NCBI GenBank assembly: GCA_964543525.1
Contig: CAZIYW010000011.1
Location: 1-64,000, forward strand
DNA from: CBDVBE01 sp964543525
Lineage (GTDB): Bacteria > Fibrobacterota > Chitinivibrionia > Chitinivibrionales > JANQEN01
Direction of reading: 5' to 3'
Length of the DNA: 64,000 bases
This document shows, piece after piece, positions 1 through 8,502 of the stretch. The translations under genes and the position numbers were made by a program. Numbering within the stretch: the first letter of the stretch is position 1; each line of letters starts with the position of its first letter. The notes beneath the pieces are model-generated. The model did no database searches. It saw only the letters and a list, made by a program, of their open reading frames with translations, and was not told the DNA's origin.

Positions 1-1045
1 TACCAATCACCACGGTAAAAAGTAGAATAATGGTACCGATAACAAGAGGTGCCCAGTGTTTCCTGGTAAACCGGCGTAGTCTGGAAATGAGCGACGGCGG
101 CCGCGCCTGAATCGGTTCACCTTTCTGGTACCGCTTGATATCCTCACCAAACTCCTTCATTGATTGATACCGGTCATTAGGATCCCCTGCCATGGATTTC
201 AGGGTGATAGACTCCACTTCCACCGGAAGCCAGGGTACAAGGTTACGGGGTGAGACCGGTGTGGCTTCAACCACATTCTTAGTGGTTTGCACCATACTCC
301 GGGGGTCCAGGTAAGGATTCTTAAATGTTAACATTTCATACAACATGATACCCAGCGAGCAGACATCACTCCTGGCATCCAGCCCCCGCCCGAAAATCCG
401 CTCCGGCGCCATGTAAGCGGGGGAACCGATAATCTCACCGGTGCGGGTCAAATCGGTATCCTCCCCACCGATAACCTTGGCCAGTCCAAAATCAATCAGT
501 ACCGGATCTTCATTATCGCGCATGATAACATTATTCAATTTTAAATCCCGATGCAGGATCTTCTGGTCATGGGCATATTGAAGCGCATCCGTCAACTTCC
601 GGACAATCTCCAGCACCGTTACCAGCTTCGGTTTCTGCTGGTTCAGATAATAGAAAAGGTTGTTGCCGGGGATATAATCCATGGCAAGGAAATAGATACT
701 TTCTTCAACCGAGACTTCATATATGGTTACAATATTCGGATGCCGCAGCTTTGCCACAGAATGGGCCTCAGATAAAAACCGCTCTACGAAATTACGATTT
801 ATAGTAATATTGGCAGGGAGTACTTTCAGGGCCACGATACGGTCAAGGTCCTTCTGACAGGCTTTATACACCACCGCCATACCACCGCGGTCTATCTCCT
901 CAATGATACGATACCGGCCAATCTCCGATCCGATGGGAAGAAAGGTTCGCTCTATATTACTGAGAACATTCTTGACCTGAACATTATCCTCGTCAGGAAA
1001 CCCGTGAAACAGGGCTCGCTTCGGTCTGATTTCCGTGTCACCCAT
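1..1045 (-). CDS. Serine/threonine protein kinase, Hanks type, C-terminus beyond window edge
   Basis: Phosphorylates proteins on Ser/Thr; the catalytic domain is cytoplasmic and apparently membrane-tethered. Translating the minus strand from ATG at 1045 gives a short N-terminal region, then a complete kinase domain at about residues 40-310: glycine loop GRYRIIEEIDRGGMAVVYKA, VALK lysine, HRDLKLNN catalytic loop, DFG, and APE. A hydrophobic segment (APLVIGTIILLFTVVIG) begins near residue 330, and the frame runs off the left edge, so an extracytoplasmic part is missing. The catalytic loop has Leu where Pro is usual (HRDLKP). No clear ribosome binding site precedes the ATG. Kinase identity is secure; its target is unknown. 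A separate kinase fragment lies at 43702-44670. Confidence 0.9.
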   Translation of the reverse strand, partial: MGDTEIRPKRALFHGFPDEDNVQVKNVLSNIERTFLPIGSEIGRYRIIEEIDRGGMAVVYKACQKDLDRIVALKVLPANITINRNFVERFLSEAHSVAKLRHPNIVTIYEVSVEESIYFLAMDYIPGNNLFYYLNQQKPKLVTVLEIVRKLTDALQYAHDQKILHRDLKLNNVIMRDNEDPVLIDFGLAKVIGGEDTDLTRTGEIIGSPAYMAPERIFGRGLDARSDVCSLGIMLYEMLTFKNPYLDPRSMVQTTKNVVEATPVSPRNLVPWLPVEVESITLKSMAGDPNDRYQSMKEFGEDIKRYQKGEPIQARPPSLISRLRRFTRKHWAPLVIGTIILLFTVVIG

Positions 1046-1181
1046 AGACGCTATATAACCGTAAATAAAAATGACCCGTTATAGCTAAATTAATACACGG
1101 ATTCCTCCACCGGGGATGAACCGCGAATTTTTTCTTTTGATTGTACAATAAAATCAATATTTTATGCACTAAAAGATACAG

Positions 1182-2150
1182 TCAACATGCGTTTAACAAT
1201 TTCGTGAATGCATCGGGAAGCGGTGCGGTGAATGTTACCTTTCTATCAAGCACCGGATGACGAAAGGAGATCTGCCCGGCGTGGAGATACAACCTGCGGA
1301 ATAGCACAGGATTTTGAAACAACAGCGCATCCAGCTCTTTGTTACCATATCTGACATCACCGATAACCGGACAGCCGATATGCGCCATATGAACGCGTAT
1401 CTGATGGGTTCTGCCGGTATACAATTCTATATTAATCTGGGAAACCTTCTTTTGTGTCTTTAATACCCGATACCTGCTGAGAGAGTGCTGTCCCCCGTTA
1501 CCAACTCTGACCTTCATACCTCGATTCCTCTCATGGGTTCTTACCAGGGAGAGGTCAATGGTTCCCTTTTTGTCAGGTGGATAACCGTGACAGAGCGCGA
1601 TATACCTCTTTTCAAAATCATGCCTCCACAGATAATGATGCAGTTTTCGAAGGGCCTGCTTATTCTTTGCAATCACTATTACCCCTGAAGTGTCTCGATC
1701 CAGTCGATGCACCAGTACCGGCTCACCACAGGCTCCCTTCTTTGCCTTCTGCCGTATATAACTCATCGCACAATCGATCAGGGTTTCATGATTCACATGC
1801 CCGGTGCCGCTGTGAACAACTATTCCCGCAGGCTTATTACAAACAAGCAATGCTTCATCTTCATATATCACATTAAAATTATCACAGAAAAAATCTGTGT
1901 GGACTAATGAGGCTACCTTTTCAGTTTCATGTTTTTTATCAGGAAGTAAATCATCTTCCCGTACCTTTATCACAATAGTATCACCTGTTTTTACCCGGTG
2001 ATTCTGTTTGAAACGCCTCCCGTTCAGCCTTATAATTCCCTTGCGTATAAACCGGTAAATGGAGGAAAGCGGGGTTTTAGGCAACGATTTCCTGAGAATC
2101 CGGTCAATGCGCACACCGTCTTCATCCGGGGAGATAGTTATTGTTTTCAT
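1182..2150 (-). CDS. RluA-family pseudouridine synthase (RluC/RluD-like)
   Basis: Isomerises uridine to pseudouridine in rRNA, probably 23S. The 322-residue protein has an N-terminal S4-like RNA-binding domain (about residues 10-70, containing RIDRILRKSLP and a run of basic residues). The synthase domain follows at about residues 90-310, with the family catalytic motif HRLDRDTSG and the later RTHQIRVHMAHIGCPVIGD block. Length is normal for RluC/RluD. The exact target positions cannot be told from sequence alone. Its start overlaps the stop of the upstream VanZ-like gene by 4 bases, so the two are probably translationally coupled. Confidence 0.9.
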   Translation of the reverse strand: MKTITISPDEDGVRIDRILRKSLPKTPLSSIYRFIRKGIIRLNGRRFKQNHRVKTGDTIVIKVREDDLLPDKKHETEKVASLVHTDFFCDNFNVIYEDEALLVCNKPAGIVVHSGTGHVNHETLIDCAMSYIRQKAKKGACGEPVLVHRLDRDTSGVIVIAKNKQALRKLHHYLWRHDFEKRYIALCHGYPPDKKGTIDLSLVRTHERNRGMKVRVGNGGQHSLSRYRVLKTQKKVSQINIELYTGRTHQIRVHMAHIGCPVIGDVRYGNKELDALLFQNPVLFRRLYLHAGQISFRHPVLDRKVTFTAPLPDAFTKLLNAC

Positions 2151-2536
2151 GCAGCACGCTTCCGTCTGTAGAACCGGTATGCCGCGTAAAATCCCGTGAT
2201 TACACCAATGGTGTCGGCGACAAAATCCTGCCAGGTGCAGAGCCGGTTGGGAATTGCCATCTGATGCAGCTCGTCAAGGCCTGCATAAGCAATACTGATA
2301 ATTATTCCCAGCTTGAGCGTTCCCGCCATGGAGACATTCCTGCCTAAATGCATATATCGGAACAATAAAAAGGAGAAAATAAAATACTCCACCCAGTGGG
2401 CAAATTTATCAAAATTCCACAGGCCGACTTCAGGCAATTTTTTGCCGGGTGTGGAGCTGACTGCGATCATGAGTGCAGTCCACAGAAGGAACGGGAGGGT
2501 GAGCGTGAGGAATTTATTCTTAAACTGTACTCTCAT
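2147..2536 (-). CDS. VanZ-like small membrane protein
   Basis: A 129-residue integral membrane protein with about four hydrophobic segments. The family pattern is visible: DKFAHWVEYFIFSFLLFRY (DK..H...Y motif), then ELHQ, and TWQDFVADTIGVITGF (W.D...N/D..G motif). VanZ-like proteins are linked to teicoplanin resistance in enterococci, but most members are of unknown function, so resistance should not be assumed. It is the first gene of a two-gene unit with the pseudouridine synthase, overlapping it by 4 bases. Confidence 0.75.
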   Translation of the reverse strand: MRVQFKNKFLTLTLPFLLWTALMIAVSSTPGKKLPEVGLWNFDKFAHWVEYFIFSFLLFRYMHLGRNVSMAGTLKLGIIISIAYAGLDELHQMAIPNRLCTWQDFVADTIGVITGFYAAYRFYRRKRAA

Positions 2537-2631
2537 GATACTGTGTCTTATCCTTTACAAAAACAACCATTTTTCATTAACCGTATGCAATGTATGTTGA
2601 CTCGTGATATCACGATCATGTAATCCTTTAT

Positions 2632-3240
2632 TTAGTCGCTTGCGAATCTTCTTAAAGCATCTATAGCTCTTGAAAGGCTGTATGAACGTCTGCACGCCCT
2701 TGAAATACTCCACTGTTCATTCACAAAAGTCGTCAATACCGCATTATAATCAGGGCCAATCTTGGCTGTTGAATTCTGAGAAGGAAGAATACTCTCTCTT
2801 ATTTTCCTTTTACATGAACGTTTTACTAGTGAAAAAAGGTGTTTCTTTGGGTCCGGAAGTTGTTCCGGAGATCGGTGAACAATATGATTACTAATACCAA
2901 TTAATTTACTTATTCCTACATGATCCGCCAACAGCCAGGCTTCAATTTCGGGAACCGGTATTCTGAGAATAAGATTCTCACTGATTCCTGACGGTAACAA
3001 TTTATTTCGGAGGATTGGTGCACACTCAGTTGTATCAAGGTCGATTAAAATAAGGTATGGATGGTAACGAGCTGCTTCATTAAATTTTGTTATATGTGAA
3101 CGTATATATCCGGAACCCCGTCCATGATATTTTCGATGAACGACATATCGATTAGAAGCTGATTTCAGTAATTTTTCAGCAATAGAAGCACTTAAAATAT
3201 CTTCAAAAACTATGTTAATATGAATATCTGAGCCAGGCAT
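2632..3240 (-). CDS. TOPRIM-like (DUF4276-type) protein, partner of the adjacent ATPase
   Basis: A 202-residue protein resembling the DUF4276/TOPRIM-like partners of OLD- or RecF-like ATPases. Visible features are an N-terminal acidic motif (INIVFEDILSASIAEKLL, glutamate and aspartate on the first strand), a central LILIDLDTTE with a DxD pair, and PVPEIEAWLLAD, which is characteristic of DUF4276 proteins. TOPRIM folds use such acidic residues to bind Mg2+ for nucleic-acid cleavage; nuclease activity here is inferred. It starts 12 bases after the stop of the ATPase gene, so the two form one operon. Comparable ATPase-TOPRIM pairs act in phage defence (for example PARIS), but I cannot assign this pair to a named system. 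Confidence 0.6.
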   Translation of the reverse strand: MPGSDIHINIVFEDILSASIAEKLLKSASNRYVVHRKYHGRGSGYIRSHITKFNEAARYHPYLILIDLDTTECAPILRNKLLPSGISENLILRIPVPEIEAWLLADHVGISKLIGISNHIVHRSPEQLPDPKKHLFSLVKRSCKRKIRESILPSQNSTAKIGPDYNAVLTTFVNEQWSISRACRRSYSLSRAIDALRRFASD

Positions 3241-3251
3241 TAAGTATCTCT

Positions 3252-4403
3252 TTAAATATCCAACGAGAGCTGATGCACTTCATGAGGAGTTGTAAGAGGT
3301 AAAGCAGCTTCAGCAACACTCATTCCAGCTTCCAAAAGAGACTGTATTTCTTTATACTTCACTGCTAGTTCCGCCTGCGAACCCTCTCTGTCTGTAGTTA
3401 AAACTATTGTTTCCTCCCCTGATATTCCTTTATCGGAGAGCAGATCATAGCTATGGGTACTTATGAAAACCTGCCTTTTCGACTTAGCCATTACTCTATG
3501 CATAATAGATGGTATCTGCTTTACAACATCTGCGTTAAGAGATAATTCAGGTTCCTCTAAGAGAAGGAGCGTGTTACTTTCCATTAATGACCATAAAAGC
3601 CCGATAAGCCGTAATGTTCCGTCTGAAAACTGATCCTCCTGTTGTTTTCCGGCTTTAGGACGCCAATGTTCATACAGCACCTCTAAATGCGGCATACCTA
3701 CATCATCCTTGGTAAATTTGAGTCGGGTTAATTGTGGAACGGCGCATTTTACCGCTCTCTCAATTCTTTTTAACCGTGATTCCCGTGTTTTATCCTTTGT
3801 TTTAGCCAGTCTTTCAAGGAAACTTCGTCCATACGGGTCCCCAGGTATACCGGGTCCTGAAAAAGCCCACGGATTTCTCAGTAATTGTGGAATTAAATGT
3901 AAATATAACGTCGAGCTCAAAAATGACGTAATTTCCCGGAACTCTTTATTAGCGGTCGTCTGCTCCAAATATGTTTCGGTAAGACGTTCAGAATCGATTT
4001 TATCATTTTTATCAGGTCTCTCCAATACCAATGAGTTATTCTTCCAAACACTTTCAGAATGTACTAAAGGACGACGGTGACCACGAGTCTCCTGAGTAAT
4101 CTCTAAAGAATATTTCCATTTCTCTTCGTTACCGTTTCCCCCGGATATAACCACTTCTATCTTAATTATAGGATCAGATTTTGCAGATAAGCAACGAATC
4201 TTCGACACCCCTCCTCTATCTTTGACAGCAGCCTGCAGTCCACCTCCCTGCCCCTTTGCTATATCTCTCAGAAAACGAAATACATCAAGAAGATTTGACT
4301 TGCCGGAAGCATTGGGGCCAATCACAAACATCCTTCTCCTCATGTCAACATCAACATGACGGAAATTACGCCAATTTCCGAGCGTAAGGTGACTTACCTG
4401 CAT
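3252..4403 (-). CDS. AAA/ABC-type ATPase, RecF/OLD-like (AAA_21 type)
   Basis: A single ATPase head of about 383 residues. Walker A is GPNASGKSN near residue 30, preceded by an N-terminal beta meander (LTLGNWRNFRHVDVDM) typical of RecF/OLD-like ATPases. An ABC-signature-like FSDGTLRLIGLLW is followed by Walker B LLLLEEPELSLN and the switch histidine in VFISTHSYDLL. There is no long coiled coil. I chose ATG at 4403 because GGAGAG precedes it at good spacing; an in-frame TTG at 4427 is possible. It is followed by a TOPRIM-like gene 12 bases on. Related pairs sense phage proteins or DNA ends. The ATPase assignment is firm; the defence role is inference. Confidence 0.8.
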   Translation of the reverse strand: MQVSHLTLGNWRNFRHVDVDMRRRMFVIGPNASGKSNLLDVFRFLRDIAKGQGGGLQAAVKDRGGVSKIRCLSAKSDPIIKIEVVISGGNGNEEKWKYSLEITQETRGHRRPLVHSESVWKNNSLVLERPDKNDKIDSERLTETYLEQTTANKEFREITSFLSSTLYLHLIPQLLRNPWAFSGPGIPGDPYGRSFLERLAKTKDKTRESRLKRIERAVKCAVPQLTRLKFTKDDVGMPHLEVLYEHWRPKAGKQQEDQFSDGTLRLIGLLWSLMESNTLLLLEEPELSLNADVVKQIPSIMHRVMAKSKRQVFISTHSYDLLSDKGISGEETIVLTTDREGSQAELAVKYKEIQSLLEAGMSVAEAALPLTTPHEVHQLSLDI

Positions 4404-4495
4404 TTTTACTCTCCATTTATTAATCAAAGCATTTCCCTCGACAAGACTAAATCATGTCAGGGGTGTTACGTAATAAAAATATACCAATACGGGTA

Positions 4496-6943
4496 TTAAT
4501 TTCCAAAGGAAAAAACACCCCGCCCGACATTAATCTCTCTGACCTCAGGCACATTTTTCTTCCCACCTGAGCCATGCTGGTCGAGATAATATACCTGAAG
4601 GATATCGCCGGGGCGCACGGAAAGGCGATCTTTTTCCCGGGGTTTAAGGGCAAATACCGTACCGACTTCCGCAACGAAAACACCGGTGTTATTGCCGGTT
4701 TCAATGCAGGTTACGGGCAATTTATCGCTTGTCAGCCGTGAAGCGATTTTTATCCAGATTTTATCGCGGGTATTACTTTTCAGATTCATGTCATGGTCGG
4801 TAATGGTTACCGTAACATTCTGTCCGGGAAGGATAAAATCAGCGGGCGATAGTGTCACTATTGCATCGCTGCCCATCAGCAGGAGATCGCCCCAGAGGTC
4901 AGGAGAAACCGAGATATTTCTACCCATGTTTGTCACCCAGCGGATAAGCACGCCTTCACCATTGTTTATTGAATAATTGAATCCGATACTTTTTCCCGGC
5001 AGCGGATACCACTTCTCACACAGGACTGCAGGTACAAATACTTCACAGGTGTATTGATTTCCCTTTCGTATTGACCCGAACTGTATAAGGCCTTTTTTCA
5101 GAGGTTTTGGGATAAAAGCATGGGGTGACGAGAACACCGATTGTCCGGTACTCCCCTGAACACCGTATGCACGGGGCCATACCCAGAACTGAAAGCTGCG
5201 CCCGTTTATCCGGTGCGAATCTTTATGGTTAAGTGGATCGATAAAAATTTCCAGCGCGTCAGTGTCCCAGAATGTGGCAACGTTATGGGGGTTATCACGG
5301 TTATCATATATCTGATACGCGAAATAGATTCCCCGATTATCCCATTGTACCATGAGGCAGTTGCAGTTCTGCATTTCCGGCGGTAGTTTTTTCAATCCCT
5401 GCCCACTGCCGTATATCGCATAAAGCCTGCAGTGCCGCCATTCATTCAGATTGCCGTCGATAACTATCGGCGTCGTCCTGCGAACAGCCCCACCCCAGGC
5501 ATTGGAATAGCTTCTCGTTTTGATAAGCGGTGTATAGGTCTGCAGCGTATCGCTCTTTTTTATGTTCTTGGTGAGAAAAACCTGTCTTGGAGAGGTATAG
5601 TCTTCCTTTTCTGCTTTCCCCATCGCACCCTTACCAATGCCAAGGGTTGTTGTGCCGGCAAGGTACCGTTCACGAATCTTTTTAGCAGCTTCTGCATACT
5701 TGGCGAGGTTCGGCATGAGCAAATTCGGAGAAGCAGCCAGCTTACTGACAAGGTCAAGATAGTCCCGGGCCCATTGACTATAGTAATAGGGATTTTGCTT
5801 CAGGTCAAGTTCCGACGGCCCATCCCTGAACCATGCTGCAATATCCTCACCAAGTCCCTGCTGGAGTGTCTGGAGGAATTCTTCAATCTGACCCATTCCG
5901 CCTTGAATTTTTTCTCTCTGCTCCAATGCCTCCGCAATTGCTTTTGTAAAATCGATTTCAGTCAGTGCAGAAAAGGGGACATCACTACCGAGCATTGAGC
6001 GAGCCATCTCCAGAGCTTCTTTACCAAGCTCCCCGGCAAGCTTTTTCTTGTCGATAAAGAGTGTCCCAAAGAGAGTAAAACCGGAGCCGCCTATTTGGGG
6101 AATTGTCTCCCTGAAACAATCCTGTATATTGACATCAGGTATTTCATCGTTACCCGGAAAGGTACCGCCTTTTCCCGAACTGGGATACTCACAATTCTTT
6201 TTTCCACCTCTGCCGGGTAATAAACCGCACCGTGCCAGACACTGTTTCAGAGCTTCGCGCATCATTTCGCGCATACGATCCATAGCCTCTTCCTGCAGAG
6301 AAAAGAGCATCGACTCTTTCCAGAGCTTCATGAGTTCCGGATTGGTAACCATGCGGGAGAAGAGCCCCTCATTTCCCATCAGATCCTTCAGGCCCTTACC
6401 ATATATTTTCTCAAGCCGCTCAGCAAGACCGTCAATCAGTTTTTCCCAGTCATTTTCATCGTAAAACTTCTGCAGTGCGCTGTCATTGAGGTGTTTAAGA
6501 ATCTGCTCCACGGCAGCCCTGCGAAGGAACTCACTCTGTGCAAAGAGAGAATCGCTGTCCGGCTGCCGGAGATAATTTTCGAGAAACTCTTGAAGTTCCT
6601 TTGATCGTGCAAACCGTTCCTCATACCATTCTTTGTTATATTCCGCGGGCTCTGTCTCTGTATATGCACCCCATTGCTTGATAGACAGGCTATCTGTCTG
6701 CCAGAGGCTTTCTATAACGGCGCTGTCCATGTATGGTGAAAGCAGGGATTCAAACATTTTGTAATCGACGGTCTCTTCATCGGCAAACTCACTGTCATCG
6801 ATCGAATCGGCCGGCATTTCACGAGAGATATCCTCCTCATCCGGTGTCTGAATCACCCTGATGAATGCGGAAAATACCAGGGCATGCACAAGAAGGGATA
6901 CTGACAGAAAGGTATTGAAATTACCGTTCATAACGACACTCAC
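4496..6943 (-). CDS. Membrane-anchored protein with CBM9-like domain, in the TonB position of an ExbB/ExbD operon
   Basis: An 815-residue protein of unrecognised overall family. Residues about 8-28 form a single N-terminal membrane anchor (LSVSLLVHALVFSAFI), followed by an acidic stretch, as in TonB. Residues 60-300 are helical and charged, with a cysteine cluster (CLARCGLL). Residues about 485-680 resemble family-9 carbohydrate-binding modules (IVIDGNLNEW start, then DALEIFIDP and SFQFWVWP), which occur in periplasmic or outer-membrane glycan-associated proteins. A terminal Ig-like domain carries the common ETGNNTGVFVAEVGT motif. It overlaps exbD by 4 bases. The TonB C-terminal domain is not visible. 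I infer a proton-motive-force-driven envelope protein that contacts glycan. Confidence 0.7.
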   Translation of the reverse strand: MSVVMNGNFNTFLSVSLLVHALVFSAFIRVIQTPDEEDISREMPADSIDDSEFADEETVDYKMFESLLSPYMDSAVIESLWQTDSLSIKQWGAYTETEPAEYNKEWYEERFARSKELQEFLENYLRQPDSDSLFAQSEFLRRAAVEQILKHLNDSALQKFYDENDWEKLIDGLAERLEKIYGKGLKDLMGNEGLFSRMVTNPELMKLWKESMLFSLQEEAMDRMREMMREALKQCLARCGLLPGRGGKKNCEYPSSGKGGTFPGNDEIPDVNIQDCFRETIPQIGGSGFTLFGTLFIDKKKLAGELGKEALEMARSMLGSDVPFSALTEIDFTKAIAEALEQREKIQGGMGQIEEFLQTLQQGLGEDIAAWFRDGPSELDLKQNPYYYSQWARDYLDLVSKLAASPNLLMPNLAKYAEAAKKIRERYLAGTTTLGIGKGAMGKAEKEDYTSPRQVFLTKNIKKSDTLQTYTPLIKTRSYSNAWGGAVRRTTPIVIDGNLNEWRHCRLYAIYGSGQGLKKLPPEMQNCNCLMVQWDNRGIYFAYQIYDNRDNPHNVATFWDTDALEIFIDPLNHKDSHRINGRSFQFWVWPRAYGVQGSTGQSVFSSPHAFIPKPLKKGLIQFGSIRKGNQYTCEVFVPAVLCEKWYPLPGKSIGFNYSINNGEGVLIRWVTNMGRNISVSPDLWGDLLLMGSDAIVTLSPADFILPGQNVTVTITDHDMNLKSNTRDKIWIKIASRLTSDKLPVTCIETGNNTGVFVAEVGTVFALKPREKDRLSVRPGDILQVYYLDQHGSGGKKNVPEVREINVGRGVFSFGN

Positions 6944-7347
6944 TTGACTTCATGGGCAAAGCGCTCTATGCCGAGCGCCTGCAGCACGTCATAGATATAA
7001 ACGATACTGTGATACGGCGCCTTTTTATGAGCGCTGATGACCACCACAGAATCCCCGGTCGTTTCTATCCGAATCTTTAGGACGTCGGCGAGCGCATCCT
7101 TTGCACAGGGCTTATCACCGAGGATGTAGCCGCCGTTTTCCTTTACTGTGAGAACTGTCGTGCTTTCACGGGATATTTTTCTACTCTGCTCTGCCAGTGG
7201 CAGGTCCGAGACTATTGTTTTATGCGTATCATCCCGATCAAACGTGGTTGTCAGCATAAAAAAGACCAGCAGCAGAAACATCACGTCAATAAGTGGGGTA
7301 AGTTCAGGAAAAAAATCATTCTCTTTTATCGGATTCTTTATTTGCAT
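6940..7347 (-). CDS. exbD: ExbD/TolR-family biopolymer transport protein
   Basis: A 135-residue inner-membrane protein with one N-terminal transmembrane helix preceded by the family motif LTPLIDVMFLLLVFFMLTT. The aspartate in PLIDVMF is the proton-motive residue of ExbD/TolR. The periplasmic remainder (about residues 45-135) ends with a typical ExbD core including VVVISAHKKAPYHSIVYIYDVLQALGI. It lies 84 bases after exbB and overlaps the next gene by 4 bases. It works with ExbB as a proton-driven motor; the partner here is the CBM9-like protein rather than a recognisable TonB or TolA. Confidence 0.9.
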   Translation of the reverse strand: MQIKNPIKENDFFPELTPLIDVMFLLLVFFMLTTTFDRDDTHKTIVSDLPLAEQSRKISRESTTVLTVKENGGYILGDKPCAKDALADVLKIRIETTGDSVVVISAHKKAPYHSIVYIYDVLQALGIERFAHEVK

Positions 7348-7431
7348 AATGGTATTTAATCGTCCTTCCTCCTCATCCTCTTCTCTTTTCTTTTAAGAAC
7401 CAGAAGGAAAACAGTTTATACAATATAATGC

Positions 7432-8061
7432 CTACTTATTCCCATACCAATTGACAATATCAAACAACAAAGCCCGTATCTTCTTGAACTGACGCTGTGC
7501 CCATGCACGCAGGCAATAATCCGCAAAAAGCGTCGGTAATGCGATTCCCAGGCCGCTAATAGTTGTTATAAGCGCCACCGATATCCCGCCGGCAACACTC
7601 TGCTGGCTCAGACCAACCTCTGATATCCGGCTAAACGCGATCGCCAGCCCGACTACGGTTCCCAGAAGACCGAGCAGCGGGGCAATATGGCCGATAGCCC
7701 GCAGCATCCACAAATTATCGTTCAATTTCTCCATATGACTTTCCGCACTTTCAGATATTGCCTGATCCAGCGCCATCGTCCCCTTACCCGACTGGTACGC
7801 AGTAAAGGCATCGCGAATAATAACCGCCGCGAGCGAGCGGTCATCCTTTACCCGGGAAAGTATTTCACTGTTTTTCATTTCAAGAGCTGCCGTACGGATT
7901 TTACTGATACACTCGACCGACAGACCGGTCCGTTTACCCAGAACGAATATCCGCTCCAGAATAACCGCCAGAGAAAGTATGGAAAGGAGCAGCAGGGGAA
8001 TCATGAATACCAGACCGCCTTCGCGGAATAACTGAACGAGTGAGTTTGTTATCATATACAC
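7432..8061 (-). CDS. exbB: ExbB/TolQ/MotA-family proton channel protein
   Basis: A 209-residue inner-membrane protein with three predicted transmembrane segments, at about residues 15-35, 120-140 and 160-182. The conserved block HIAPLLGLLGTVVGLAIAFS is followed by GISVALITTISGLGIALPTLF, both typical of ExbB/TolQ. It is the first gene of a three-gene unit (exbB, exbD, CBM9-like protein). The start may be at 8061 or at the second Met two codons later. ExbB versus TolQ cannot be separated firmly by sequence; no tolA, tolB or pal is nearby. Confidence 0.9.
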   Translation of the reverse strand: MYMITNSLVQLFREGGLVFMIPLLLLSILSLAVILERIFVLGKRTGLSVECISKIRTAALEMKNSEILSRVKDDRSLAAVIIRDAFTAYQSGKGTMALDQAISESAESHMEKLNDNLWMLRAIGHIAPLLGLLGTVVGLAIAFSRISEVGLSQQSVAGGISVALITTISGLGIALPTLFADYCLRAWAQRQFKKIRALLFDIVNWYGNK

Positions 8062-8097
8062 AATCCTGTTGTTTTGCGTGAATACCTGTTTAAAAGA

Positions 8098-8480
8098 TTA
8101 GACACGAGCTGTAAAAAAAAGTTCCATTGTAAAATATAACATTTTCTTGCCGGGCACAGGTTTGCCCCGGAATAATGGAATTTCAATGTTGTCGGTTCGA
8201 ATGTTGCTTTTATAAATGTTAAGATCGAAAGAAAATACCACCATCAATGGATGGGGCAACGTTTTTTTTTCCTTTTTCGAAAGAGTATGAGCCATACAAT
8301 CCAAGCATCATATTGAATCCGAAACGGAACACATAGAATTCTATACCGGCTCCCACTTTCCGGCTAATATGTTATCAGTGCAACCGATATACCGTACTTC
8401 AGATTTAAAATTGACGCAACCATTTTTTTTAATACTGCCCGCACTACTTTTACACCCACACCTGTGTACGCTTTATCGTC
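8098..8480 (-). pseudogene. Decayed outer-membrane beta-barrel protein, C-terminal remnant
   Basis: No intact gene is present, but successive minus-strand frames read like one beta-barrel protein broken by several frameshifts. Going downstream, one frame gives YTGVGVKVVRAVLKK and then GCVNFKSEVRYIG. Another gives VGAGIEFYVFRFGFNMMLG, GLYGSYSFEKGKK and DGGIFF. A third continues IEIPLFRGKPVPGKKMLYF and ends MELFFTARV. Alternating hydrophobic/polar strands with tight turns are typical of barrels. There is no start codon or signal peptide, so the 5' part is lost. It lies just upstream of exbB, so it may be a former member of that locus. Confidence 0.45.
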
Positions 8481-8502
8481 AATATAAAATTAAAAAAATA
8501 TT

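Noticed and set aside
8098..8304. Intact small gene upstream of exbB
   Set aside because: The reading frame continues a barrel-like sequence from another frame, so a broken larger gene explains it better.
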